A stretch of 64,000 nt of DNA from Sergeia podlipaevii (lineage: Eukaryota > Euglenozoa > Kinetoplastea > Trypanosomatida > Trypanosomatidae). The notes under the pieces were generated by a model, which worked only from the letters and a program-made list of their open reading frames with translations, made no database searches and had not been told where the DNA came from. A program made the position numbers and the translations under genes. Of the stretch, positions 1-10,800 are shown piece by piece. The DNA lies in assembly GCA_030849805.1 (NCBI GenBank), contig JASANZ010002250.1, forward strand, positions 1 through 64,000, given 5' to 3'. Positions within the stretch are counted from its first letter, which is position 1. Each line of letters starts with the position of its first letter.

Positions 1-172
1 GGGGACAAACCCCTTCCGCACTTCTCCTTCCTTCTTTGTTTAGATGGCATAGATAAACGAGTTGAGAAGCATTCGCAGATACACATCCACATATGCGTAA
101 ATAAGAGTGAGTCCTCTCCCCTCCTCTTTCTCTTTCTGTTTTCATTTTCTTTTCTCAACACAACTACAAAGC

Positions 173-3100
173 TCACTCCCCACACATTATATCATTGTAT
201 AACTGGTTAAACAAGTCGTCATCTCCAGGGGTAGCAGGTGCGCTTGTGCTGCCGCCTGCCGCCTTCAGCGTACTACCAGCCACTCCAGTCTCTAGTGATT
301 GGCTCTCGGTGGGGAGAAAAGAAGGCGGCAGACGAGTGCTGCATGACGACAGAGGCAACAAGCTCATGACGGGCATAAACTGGGATGAGGGAGAAGAAAT
401 GGGAGGAAGCGATGAGGGAATAGTCGTCGTTGCTGCGGTAGTAGTAGTAGTACTGGTGGTGGTGGTGGTTGTAGCGACTGCGACATTTGCTGCCATTAAC
501 GGACTGCGCTCCTCAAAAACTTCAGTGTGTGCGGCTTCAGGGCAGATAGACGTAAATTCCATCGACCCCTCGGTAAAACTGGATACAGCTCGCAGCGTTA
601 ATGATTGCTGCTGCTGCTGCTGTGAAGGATAAGGCACTGGAGGATGATCTCGGTTCTCTCCCAGACCGCCAGACACAAGCGCACCTGGCACAGCTGTGGA
701 AGCGGCGCATGTTACGGCTGCGGTCGTGGTTGTCGTCGCGGTAGCAGCAGTAGTTACAGTTGCTGTACAGCTACGCAGTCCGACTGCAGTGTCTGTCGTA
801 ACGGGAACAACTGGCCTCTCTTGGTCTGGCACCAGCTGCAGCTTGCGAGCATATACGCTCGCCTCTTTCAAGAACGGATGCTCCAGCGCCTGGCGTGCTG
901 TCATGCGCTTCTCAGGGTTTGGTTCCAGCAGGCCTTGAACAAAAGAAATTGCGGTGCCGCTTACCCCACTCCACCGTGCACTGTTACACCGTGGTACACG
1001 TCTCTGCTGTTGCAAGTGTGTCGCAGTGGTAGTGGCGTTGAAAGGAAAACACCCGCTAAGGAGGACGTACGTAACCACACCAAGAGCATAAAGATCAAGC
1101 TGCTTTGCCAATGAAAGTGGTGTAGACTTTCGGGTCCATGAGTGTCCCAGAATCCACTCGAGCATCTCAGGAGGAAGGTACTTCTCGGTGCCACACGGCG
1201 TCAAAAGCAAAAGCACGTCCCCATTCACACTGCTGTTGTTGTTGTTGTTGTTGTAGTTGCAACTGTTAACGTTATTACCACCATCTACTGCCTCGCTGAA
1301 CATACTGCCACTGCAACTATGTGATCTTTTCAGTGCACGACGGCGTGATGCTGAGTGAATTGGGCCGCATTCAAGCGTGCATTGCTGCTGCTGCTGCTGC
1401 TGTCGTCCTGGCATGCCTTCGTAGCTCTCCCTCTCAGCTCGAGGACTTCCCTCCTGCGTAGTGGCGGTGGTAGCGGTGGTGATGGTCGCAGACAGAGAGG
1501 AGGACGCAAATTGCACTGCCTTCGCGCTCGTACTATTGGGAGTCAAGCCAGCCGCGAGTGCCTCCGGCTCTGCCGTCGTCGTCGTCGACGACGTGTCGTA
1601 CGCATTGTGTGCTGCATCACCATTGCAGTTGGTACCATTATCCGCATCGGTTGCTACCGCTTGCGAAGACTGCTGCCTCAGACGATGATGTCGCGTGTCA
1701 CCCTCCCCAGCAGTGCCGCCGATACCGGTGCCGCAGCCGCTATCCATGGAGAGTGCATTGGCCGAAGCATAGCTAGGCATTCTGAGCATACTTGCACTGT
1801 CGCCGCCGTGTAAGGGCGTCGTAGTTGCTGATGCAGGAGGTGCTGTGGTGACTGAGCTACGTGACCCATCCGGTATCTTGTTACGTGGGCTTGTCAAAGT
1901 GAAGCTCGCGTGTTTGGAGGCTCCCGTGAGAACTCCGAGCGGAGGCCTCTCGCTGATACCGATGCGAGTCTCTGCGCTTTCAGAGACGTGCTGTCTTGCA
2001 CAGACAAGCGAGTGGCCTTCACTGTCGCCTTTGCGTTCCTGCATTTCGTTGTCACTTTCGTTCTCTTCCTCTTCTTCCTCGTCGTCGCGGTCAGAACAGC
2101 TGGAGGAAGTCTCTGACGCACTCACATCTGTGCTTGAAGCCGCGCTTTCCTCGTCTACCATATCCTCCACATCGTAGTATCCAGTAAACATGTTTGCCGT
2201 GGATGGTGCCGGTGATGGAAGTCCCAGGCGGTACTGAGAGCTACTGATATGCATCTGCTGTTGTATGTGGCGCCGCGATGCGCTGCGATGAAGGCTTACA
2301 TGTGGAGAGCGAGGAAGAAGCAGATTGGCGTTATTGCTGTTATTGATACTGCCATTATAGCCACCAGAAGGCCCAGGAACAGCATGGAGCGACGCGTTGT
2401 TGTTGCCATTGTTGTAACCTCCTGACTGAAGCGTTGTCCCTAGACTTCCACCACCACCACCAGCGCTAGGAGTAGCTCCGGCACCACGACTCAGCTTTGT
2501 GCGTCGTGCTAGACCAAAGTCAATCAGTGTGGTGCGCAGTAGTTGCACCGCTTCATGAGCAACTGGCTGAGTTTGCCGCCGCCGCTGCTCCTCCCCCTCT
2601 GTCGTCATCGTCACCCCTGCTCCCGCGGCGCGGTCGAATAAGCAACCTCCACCATTGTCGTCATCCCCACTCTTCTTACGATTTTCTGAACGGAGATCCT
2701 CGTCCACAGGTGAACAGCCCATGCCACTCGTAAGTCCACCACCACCGCAACCGCCAGGATTCTGTGAGGTCGGCGTTGCACCACTCGTGCCAGACTTGTT
2801 TACGTCTGGACCAAGTATCTGCTGAATGCGCTCCGCAGTCGCATCCACAAGAGACACCAGAACATTTTCAAGCTTGATGTCACGGTGAATCAGCCCAAAC
2901 TCATCGTGGAGGTAGCGAACCGTCTCCATGAGCTGAAAGATAATAAGAGCTGCCCGAGCCTCCGTTGGGGGTCCGTACCGCGACAAGTACTCACGCGCAT
3001 CCATGCTGCCTGGGTGGAGCGTCATCGCAATCACAAACTCATCCGGAGTGCGCAACGCCTCGTAGTACCGCGAGCAGCCTGTGTGACGCAACTGTCGCAG

Positions 3101-5398
3101 AACAGCAATTTCCCGCTCAACTTCCACCAATTCTCTTCGCTGACTATTGTGGCCGACAATACCGTCATTGGCATTTGTAGTAGTGGTAGACGAAGCAGCA
3201 ATACCGCCAGGATACGGTGGGCCACGTACTCCGTTACCACTGATTCTTGCCGGCAAGGTTGTATTAGTAGTAGTATTAGTAGTAGAGGCCGCTAGCGGCT
3301 GCTGTTGCCACGGGTTTCCATCGCCGCGGCGCTTTGCTTTACGTGGGATCACCTTGAGTGCAACCGTGGGAGCTTGTGTGCGCATGGTGACGAGAGAACT
3401 GATACCACCTTTCGCAGTCGGAACCCCAGGTGACAACCAGGGACAAGCTATCGTGACTGCTGGGGCGTCCTCTTGCTGTTGATGGCGGCGAGCAGCAGCC
3501 ATCACAGTTGTGGCGGTGCCTTCATCGCTGTACTTACGTGCTGTTTGAGCAGTAGAGCCCTCTGTAGACGTGACGTGTTCGTTGGCTCCACTATTCACAA
3601 TCGGTAGCACGACTTGCGCTGCTGGAGAAGAAGTCACTGAGGCCGAAGAGGATACCATGAAGACAGAAGAGGTAGTGGTGCCGCGCAGAATAGGTACGGC
3701 GGCAAAGACCTGTGAGAAGGCACCGGTGCCGATGCAATCGTAAAGTGGGTTGAAGACATAGTGATCCTGTAGATCATCTACGCGCAGGCATAAGTGCGAG
3801 GCCGCCGTCGCCATGTCTGCCACAGTGGCAACACCAGTAGTTGTGGTAGTAGTGGCCCTGATGTATCCCCCGTAACTTTGAGAAGGGGGAGGATTGAGGA
3901 GACTGACAAGGGGCTTTACTGGTCCTGTGCACTGTAAAGTCAGAGGTTGACCTGCAGGAGACGACCGCTTGTGGTTTCCTTTAGAACTTTTTCTAAACTT
4001 GAGGCCACGCAAAGACAACGGCAGGGCAGGAACAGACACAGCGCGTAGACGCAGAGTTCGCGGATGGCCGCGATTGCCTTCGTAATGGCCTCGCGCGTCC
4101 ATCGCCGCTTGTCTTGCGCAGCGGCAGTCGCTTTCATCTTGCCTGCTCGCCGTTGTCTGATGTACATCACTCCTGGTGTCACCACTCAGCACACGATCCC
4201 CCTCTTTCTCCAGCGTCTCATCACATCTGTACGCACGCTCATACCGCAATTGATTCATGTAAAAGTTGCGTTCAAAGCCAAACAGCGGCAACTCAGTAAG
4301 CGCCAGCACCTCAGCGCTCTCCGCAAGCAACGGGTTTCCTTCTGCATCGTGTGAGGACAGTTGTGCGTCCCTGAGAGCCTGAGCTGGAGAAAGGCACTGA
4401 CTGTGAAGAAGAAGACGCAGCGGGTGATGAAGTACAACGGCTGTACTGGCACCAGCACACGAGAGAGGCAGTTCTGAAGTTGCAGGCTGCCCCTTCACGG
4501 CCGTCCACGATTCTCTCGCTACTAGAGGCTTATGACACCCTATCAACGCATCGGCGCCACCACCGGCACTTGCAATGCGAGAGCCACGACGTGCGGGTGC
4601 CGAGCACGCGCGGGGACTATAAAAGCGCAGCAACTCCCTTGAAGCAGTATACCTTGCAGCTAGAGAGCGCCTATGACGCACGCCGCCGTCGCAGTGGTGA
4701 TGGTGACGGTGCTGCAGGGCTGCTCCTCTGGAGCCCACAGCGATGCCATTGTCAGCGACATCACATTCCTTAAACTGCTGAGGCGGTGGCGTTGATATGA
4801 TCGGCGAAGGCGGTGAAGACGAGGCGCAGCACAGGCCATCCTCCACAGGAGTGCAGCTGTCCGGAATAGATACATATGGCCGTGTCTCCATATCCTTCTC
4901 CTCTCTCCTTTCTGTTGTGGGCCCGTACGTCGGCGCTACTACCCGAAGATGTGCGGCCAGCTGCGGTGGTGGTGGTGGTGGCAAGGCAATAGACTCCACA
5001 TCAGACAACAAGGGTGTTGCCCTCAGCATCTCTACTGCTTTACGTAGTGTGCGCCGCACCTCTGGTGCCAGTGGCCTCGTACCAAACGCTGAGTAGTTCA
5101 CGTAACTCCCATTAAGGACAACGTGATGCAGTGGAAGCGGGAGCTCTCGCACCCGGCGTTGGCGCCACCAGCGCAGTCGATCGATGACTTGCTCAGCGAC
5201 TGGTGCGCTTGATCGCACTTCACCACTATGTGCCGCTGAAGTAGTTGTTTCTCCTGTTATACCCGTATCGACTGGTGCGGATATAGACAGGGCTGATCCT
5301 CTTCTTGCTGACACGGGTGTCGCGACTATGGCTGATGAGGAAGAATGACCCCTTTGTGACTGCACAGAGGCATTCATCTCTCTGTCTGTAGAAGTCAT
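173..5398 (-). CDS. Large CAMK-like Ser/Thr protein kinase with giant insertions
   Basis: Encodes 1741 residues from the ATG at 5396-5398 (MTSTDREMNAS); the open frame extends four codons upstream only through a TTG. The Gly-rich loop (GTGAFSQVF, ~residue 553), VALKVIPRK lysine (~682), REIAVLRQLRH helix C, catalytic HRDIKLENV (~841), DFGLARR (~961), GTEKYLPPEM (~1407) and LDLYALGVVTYVLLSG helix F are all present, so the enzyme is predicted active. The sequence style is CAMK/SNF1-like. The kinase domain normally needs ~260 residues but here spans ~960, because low-complexity insertions (Gly, Asn, Ser, Thr, poly-Gln) follow the Gly loop, the HRD motif and especially DFG. The first ~545 and last ~230 residues are also low-complexity, Ser/Thr/Pro-rich. 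Substrates cannot be inferred. A likely spliced-leader acceptor lies at 5440-5441. Confidence 0.9.
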   Translation of the reverse strand: MTSTDREMNASVQSQRGHSSSSAIVATPVSARRGSALSISAPVDTGITGETTTSAAHSGEVRSSAPVAEQVIDRLRWWRQRRVRELPLPLHHVVLNGSYVNYSAFGTRPLAPEVRRTLRKAVEMLRATPLLSDVESIALPPPPPPQLAAHLRVVAPTYGPTTERREEKDMETRPYVSIPDSCTPVEDGLCCASSSPPSPIISTPPPQQFKECDVADNGIAVGSRGAALQHRHHHHCDGGVRHRRSLAARYTASRELLRFYSPRACSAPARRGSRIASAGGGADALIGCHKPLVARESWTAVKGQPATSELPLSCAGASTAVVLHHPLRLLLHSQCLSPAQALRDAQLSSHDAEGNPLLAESAEVLALTELPLFGFERNFYMNQLRYERAYRCDETLEKEGDRVLSGDTRSDVHQTTASRQDESDCRCARQAAMDARGHYEGNRGHPRTLRLRAVSVPALPLSLRGLKFRKSSKGNHKRSSPAGQPLTLQCTGPVKPLVSLLNPPPSQSYGGYIRATTTTTTGVATVADMATAASHLCLRVDDLQDHYVFNPLYDCIGTGAFSQVFAAVPILRGTTTSSVFMVSSSASVTSSPAAQVVLPIVNSGANEHVTSTEGSTAQTARKYSDEGTATTVMAAARRHQQQEDAPAVTIACPWLSPGVPTAKGGISSLVTMRTQAPTVALKVIPRKAKRRGDGNPWQQQPLAASTTNTTTNTTLPARISGNGVRGPPYPGGIAASSTTTTNANDGIVGHNSQRRELVEVEREIAVLRQLRHTGCSRYYEALRTPDEFVIAMTLHPGSMDAREYLSRYGPPTEARAALIIFQLMETVRYLHDEFGLIHRDIKLENVLVSLVDATAERIQQILGPDVNKSGTSGATPTSQNPGGCGGGGLTSGMGCSPVDEDLRSENRKKSGDDDNGGGCLFDRAAGAGVTMTTEGEEQRRRQTQPVAHEAVQLLRTTLIDFGLARRTKLSRGAGATPSAGGGGGSLGTTLQSGGYNNGNNNASLHAVPGPSGGYNGSINNSNNANLLLPRSPHVSLHRSASRRHIQQQMHISSSQYRLGLPSPAPSTANMFTGYYDVEDMVDEESAASSTDVSASETSSSCSDRDDEEEEEENESDNEMQERKGDSEGHSLVCARQHVSESAETRIGISERPPLGVLTGASKHASFTLTSPRNKIPDGSRSSVTTAPPASATTTPLHGGDSASMLRMPSYASANALSMDSGCGTGIGGTAGEGDTRHHRLRQQSSQAVATDADNGTNCNGDAAHNAYDTSSTTTTAEPEALAAGLTPNSTSAKAVQFASSSLSATITTATTATTQEGSPRAERESYEGMPGRQQQQQQQCTLECGPIHSASRRRALKRSHSCSGSMFSEAVDGGNNVNSCNYNNNNNNSSVNGDVLLLLTPCGTEKYLPPEMLEWILGHSWTRKSTPLSLAKQLDLYALGVVTYVLLSGCFPFNATTTATHLQQQRRVPRCNSARWSGVSGTAISFVQGLLEPNPEKRMTARQALEHPFLKEASVYARKLQLVPDQERPVVPVTTDTAVGLRSCTATVTTAATATTTTTAAVTCAASTAVPGALVSGGLGENRDHPPVPYPSQQQQQQSLTLRAVSSFTEGSMEFTSICPEAAHTEVFEERSPLMAANVAVATTTTTTSTTTTTAATTTIPSSLPPISSPSSQFMPVMSLLPLSSCSTRLPPSFLPTESQSLETGVAGSTLKAAGGSTSAPATPGDDDLFNQLYNDIMCGE

Positions 5399-5439
5399 TC
5401 TATTCGGCAAAATTCAAGAAAGGGCTCTTTTTTGTTCTT

Positions 5440-5441
5440 CT
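5440..5441 (-). promoter_or_regulatory. Predicted spliced-leader acceptor AG for the kinase gene
   Basis: The first AG (plus-strand CT) after a nearly pure minus-strand pyrimidine tract at 5444-5469. It lies about 41 bases before the ATG at 5398. The prediction rests on tract and AG only, with no transcript evidence. Confidence 0.5.
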
Positions 5442-7544
5442 TTAAAAGAAAAGAAAAAAGAACAAGAAACTCTCTGTTACAAGAGAATGCTCAGTGTATA
5501 AAGCAAAGATAAATATATAAATATATAAATATATAAATAAAGAAAGAAAGAAGGAGAAAAAAAAAAGTGAGTAAGGATGAGAAACTAAAAGTTATTCTTC
5601 TTGTTTCTTTCAAGTAAAACCCAATTTTTTTTTTTTTGCCCTCCCCCCCCCTCGCCTCTTTCTAGTGTATATGTTGCTTTTTGCTGTTGTGTATTGCCTC
5701 TTTTTTTTCCAGGTAAGAAAAAAAGGAAAGGATAATGGTGAGCAAAATTTATAATAAGAAAAGCAAAAAAAAAAAAAAAGAAGTGAAGCAAACCTCTCTT
5801 TCTCTTTTCCTTCGTTTCCTTTTCTCTCTTTCTCGCTTATACAAAAGCAAGATATGATAAGCTGACTAATCAAAACTAGCAGTGGCAATAATATATTTTT
5901 TTTCATGAAAAAAAAAATAAAAAAAGGAAGCCACAGCAGACCCTCGTGAGGTAATATGTACACTAACAAAAGTACACAAAAAGAAAAAAAAAAAGTGTAA
6001 CTATAAAAAAAAAAAAAAGCCTTAGTAGGCGGCACAAGTAGTGGTAGTCCTGCCGCTGAAATCACAGTAACTCTATATATATATAAAAGAACTTTTTTTT
6101 TAAGGGGGAAAGGCAAATACCAAAATACACAGTGTACTGTGCCTAACAAATAGCGGCTGTACTACAAACTATGTGTATACGTGAATACTCTTGAGCAGTT
6201 CTATTTAGCCATTCAGAAAAAAAGAGGAGAAAACAAGAACAAAGAAGAAATATTTTTATTACTGTGTAGTGTCCCCAAAGGAAAAAAAAACCTTTGATTG
6301 GAATAGTAAAGTGCGGCGGCATTGATACGGATGCTCAAATACACTTTTACCACAGCAGCTTCATCAATAAATAAAAGGTAATGACAACTCATAGCAAAAC
6401 AAAGCATTTTTATTTTGTGGATTTTAGGTCCTTCTTTTTTGTTTTTTTTTCTATTATAATAATTTTGGCTAGTCGTGTCTACTAATATCCTTGTAGTCGT
6501 TGCAAAGCATTGTGTGTGTGTGTGTGAAGGGAGGTGAAATGCTCTTCCTCATCTTTATTTTTAAAGGTAAGTAAATATAGACACAAATAAGCAATCAAAC
6601 AAAACAAGAGTGTGTGTGTTATACATAGCCCTCAGTTAACCGATGCGTTAAATAACAAAAAGAAAGCGTTTATTAAATGAAAAAAAATTGAGAATTACCT
6701 GTTGTGTGCTCATTTAAAAAGAAAAAAAAAATCTCCCTCTTTCACAGTCCGAAAAAAACGTAGAAGAAGTGAAAAACAAAGAGAGAGAGAGAGTGTCCGT
6801 CTTCCTGGGCTCTTCCCCCCCCCCTCTTCCTTCCTACTCCCGTTCTCTCATCTACTTCTATCCACTGCCGCCTACAGAGGTAGAAAACAAACATATATAT
6901 AACACGCTCTCATATTAACGTCAATTACAACAGCAGCAAAAAAAAAAGTGTTATTGATTACACGAGTATTAGTGCTAAAATTTAGCAAACAAAAAATAAT
7001 AATAATAAAGGGGGAAAGTAGTCCTATGTGGGATGTGGCACGTACTAGTTGTGTATAATATGCAAGTCCTGCCTTGCATCTTCCCTCTCTCTCTCTCTCT
7101 CTTTCGCCCGTGCTGTGTGCTTGTGAGGAGCGTGCGTGCTCGTGCTTGTGTGCATGTGCAGTGAGATGTCTCTCCCGTCCCCCCCCCCCAAAAAAAAAAA
7201 ACGATGAAGAAGCATCTCACCCGTTCTCTATACCTCCATTCGCGAAGTCTTCCCATTTCAAAGTTGCAAATGGCATGATAGTAAATAAAATAATAATAAT
7301 AATAATGCACATGACACAAAGGGTCAGCACACGGCTCTGCAACGTTCACGCTTCTATTCTCTTTTCTATTGCCTTCACGCCTACCTCTGAAAGCACAGCC
7401 ACGGAGGAGAGGGGGCATCCCTCAGCACGCTTTACCACTTTTTCTCGCTTTCCTACTTCTCGCTTGCTCCGCTCTGTCCTCTTTTAGTCCAACTATCCTC
7501 TCCTCTACTGTTATCATTATGTTTGGGAATGCATGTGTATGTTT

Positions 7545-7573
<29 letters not shown>

Positions 7574-7577
<4 letters not shown>

Positions 7578-7604
7578 CATGTGAATTTTTAATTCACATG
7601 TACA
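7574..7604. repeat. Perfect hairpin after a TG tract
   Basis: Two 14-base arms (TGTACATGTGAATT, 7574-7587, and its complement, 7591-7604) flank a TTT loop, directly beside a TG microsatellite. It lies in the presumed 3' UTR of the phosphatase gene, about 210 bases past its stop. It could form an mRNA stem-loop or may only mark a microsatellite boundary. Confidence 0.6.
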
Positions 7605-7813
7605 ACGTCTTGCTGTTCAATGAGCATTTGCTTTTCCTTTTAAAAGAGGAAAAAAAAACATGAATGCACATACATTCCACAATAACCGCACTCAAAAATA
7701 ATAAACAACTACAATGAGAGTAAGAGGAAAAGAAAGAAACGCGGGACAGAAAAAAAAAGAAAAAAAAAGAAGCTGAAAGTGGCAAAAACGCTTCCCATCT
7801 CCTTTCCTCAGAC

Positions 7814-10800
7814 TTACCTGCTGACCTTCTCAATCATCTGTATTTCCCCGTTGCCAGCCACCACCACACATCCCGCTCCGTTACGATGCCCTAGGTAGTT
7901 ACTACTGCTAAATACCGTGAGCACCTTGTTGCTCTTGCTCCAGCGCAACCCATGCGCCTTCTCCTGATGAGCCCTAAACAGCATCGCGTAGTTATATGCC
8001 GTGAGAAACGTATCCACAGCCTTGGCGGAGAAGCTCACAACGTTGTTGCCGCGCGCGTTAATACCAAAGCCCCATCCATTTACATGCATGCCACCCACCA
8101 TCACACCATCAGGGGTTTCCTCCGGCTCCGCAGGAGTCGGGTCCGACCACATGAGATCAAACATGATGTACCACGCACGGCGTACGTCCTCTCCGGAAGC
8201 CTCGGGGATATACTTAGCCTTGAGAGCTGCCTCCGCTTCTGCCACCGCCGCTGCATGTACGGCTTCCTCGGCCTCTTCCGCCATCTCCTCCTCTTCGTCC
8301 TCTGTGCGTGCTGTGCTGACAGTCGTCGCGGCGCGTGGGGTCACAAAGTCGGTGGCTTCTGAGCTCATCGACATGTCGTTTATGTCACCTTCAACAGGGT
8401 TACCTCCAGCGCACCGGCTCCTTCCCGTCGAAGTACTCGCAGCGGCAGCTCCAGCTGCGGCGGCTTGCGATGATGATGTGTTAGAGCGAGGACCAGTCCC
8501 AGTAGTACCAGTACCCTTGCGACGATGTAGCTGCCGCATCGCGCGGCGATAGTCGCGCACGAAGCCCTCAGGCGCCATGAAAGGAAACGCCTTGTAAAGA
8601 GGAAGCAGCAGATGTGTTAGAAAATAGTCCGGCGCGCACTCTGGATCATCCTTCGCCGCTGGCGTATTTGGGAAGAGAGTCAACATGCGTGGGAACGATA
8701 AGGAGCGCAGATACTCCAGCGCGCCTTCTTCAAGGGGAGGGCCAAAGAAACGAGGGATACCTCCGTGTGTGCAGAAGATGCGCTCTTCGTGAGCCTGGTG
8801 TCGCAGCGGCTGACCTCGCATCACTGAGGCGTCACAGATGGTGCTGTAGGTGCCGTGTGCAGTCACCGCCATACTCGCTTCCGCTGCTGCCGCCGCCACG
8901 GGCTCTTCAGTGTGCCTCTCACCCTTGCCAGCGTCATCGTGTCTAGTGAAGTGTGCGTGGTCTACCTGCATGCCGACCGCGTGCACTGACATGTGGTCAC
9001 CGTTGCCTCTGTTCTGCTGCTGCTTTTGAAGGTCCTTCAGCCGTGAAGACGACACGGGAGATGTATCGTTGCTCGCCACCTCATCGGGTGATTGCTGTGG
9101 GTGTATAGGAACCGCCAGTTGGCTGACGTAGAGGTTAGGATGCACAGGGTGAGTGCGAGTGCTAAGATATGACGCGTTTGGTGCTCCAGGAATGACCAAT
9201 TCCGCCGCGAGTGGCAAGTAGCGAAAAAGCGAGGTGACTTCGCGAAAGAGGCGTACTCCCTCGACGTAGCCAAAGACTGTCTGGCATTGGGCAAGAAAGC
9301 ACCCGCGGCCATACGTGCGCATATCGCCACACACCACGCGATCCTCATGGTTGCCACGCAGCAGCACAATCTTCGACGCATTCATGATCTTCAGAGAAAA
9401 GAGCAGCATCACGCATTCCAACGAGAAGGGACCTCGATCAACGTAGTCTCCGAGGCACAGAAGATTTGACGGGGTCAAGTTAAAGTCATGAAATATTAGG
9501 ATGCGTTTCAAGAAGAAGGAAAGATCCTCAAAGTTGCCGTGGATGTCGCCCAGGACAAAGGCAGGCGCATTGATAGGTGGGAAGAGCCCTTGATGAGGGG
9601 AGAGCGTCTCCTGCTCCAGAATAGGCCTCACTTGCGCAATCACGCGATAGCACAAGGCACGAAAGTACTGCTTGCTCTCCATCGTGCTGTAGTACAAGAA
9701 GGTCCCGCCAACGTAGTTGCGCATAATGTAGTGGTACGGGCTTTCCTCAAGCTTCGCGACGGGGTCAGTAAGAATGCTGCTGCTTGTGCGATGATCACGC
9801 TGCTGCAAAGACCTTCGCTGCTGCTGCTGGTGGTGGTGGTGGTGCTGTTGAGAAATCAGCACAGATGCGCTGCTGTCGTGTGTGTCACCACCGCCGCTTC
9901 CGCTCCTCTCTCTCCCATTAGGTGAGGAGTGTCTTGATGAAACAGAATTCACATCATCGCGGCTGCACAACGATCGCAGTGGCGTCCTTCTGTGGTGGTG
10001 ATCATCTGAGCCACCATCAAGCGGAGACGCCGGGAAGGCTGGCGCGTGCGGGGACATCTTCACTCTTGAGTGCGGCGACACGATCAACTCATTCCGTGTG
10101 GTTTGCTTGGTATCGCTGAAGGGGAGAGACTCCTCGTACGGATTTTGCCTAAATCTCACGTCATTCATAATTGCCTCCGCGGCGGCGGCCTCTGCTGCGG
10201 CGTCAGTTGTAGAGGTGGGGAGTATCGCATCGAGGTCATCCTCGACGTCACCGTCCACGCTGCCGCCAGCGCTAGTGGACAGCACAGACTGCACCTGATG
10301 ATGCTCGATGAGCATTTGCCTGTGAAGGGTGCGCAGCGTGGCAAACGTGTTCGGTGTGGCTACGCTTTCCACCGTGAAGGTAAATTCTGGAGATAGACTG
10401 GCAGAAGAGCCACCCTCCTGACCATCCACTCCGCATCCTATCCGTGGCTCATGGTCACTGGAGCCACCAAATGATGATGGATGGTGGTCTGCTTCCGCGC
10501 CGGATGAAATCGAAACCGACATCAACGGACCAGAGCATGGGCGCAGGCATGGGGTGTCCGCCTCCGCAGGATCGGCGTAGTTGTTCTGCGCAAGAAGCTC
10601 GCTAATGGATTTGATCTCCGGCACCCCATCACCATGCACACACCGTACATAGGGGTTCATGCGTAGAGTGCTGAGGTGCACTTGGTGCGTCGAAGTATTA
10701 GAAGGAAACAGGGTGCTACCATGTCGGGGCATAACCGACTTGGACGCCTGTGTGGAGCTCCCTGCTGCTGCTGCTCGTGGTAATGCTGTGGCTCCATCAC

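Larger units (their letters stand above)
5399..7813. other. 2.4-kb AT-rich intergenic spacer
   Basis: No convincing gene on either strand; the open frames here are translations of homopolymers. It holds an ATATATAA array near 5510-5538, many A and T runs of 8-15, TG tracts near 6511-6525 and 7540-7576, a TAA/ATA run near 7287-7305, and the hairpin at 7574-7604. It should contain the 5' UTR and acceptor of the kinase gene and the 3' UTR of the phosphatase gene. Confidence 0.6.

Noticed and set aside
5610..6149. Long minus-strand frame in the first spacer
   Set aside because: Composition is Phe/Leu/Lys from T and A homopolymers; no domain and no ordinary codon use.
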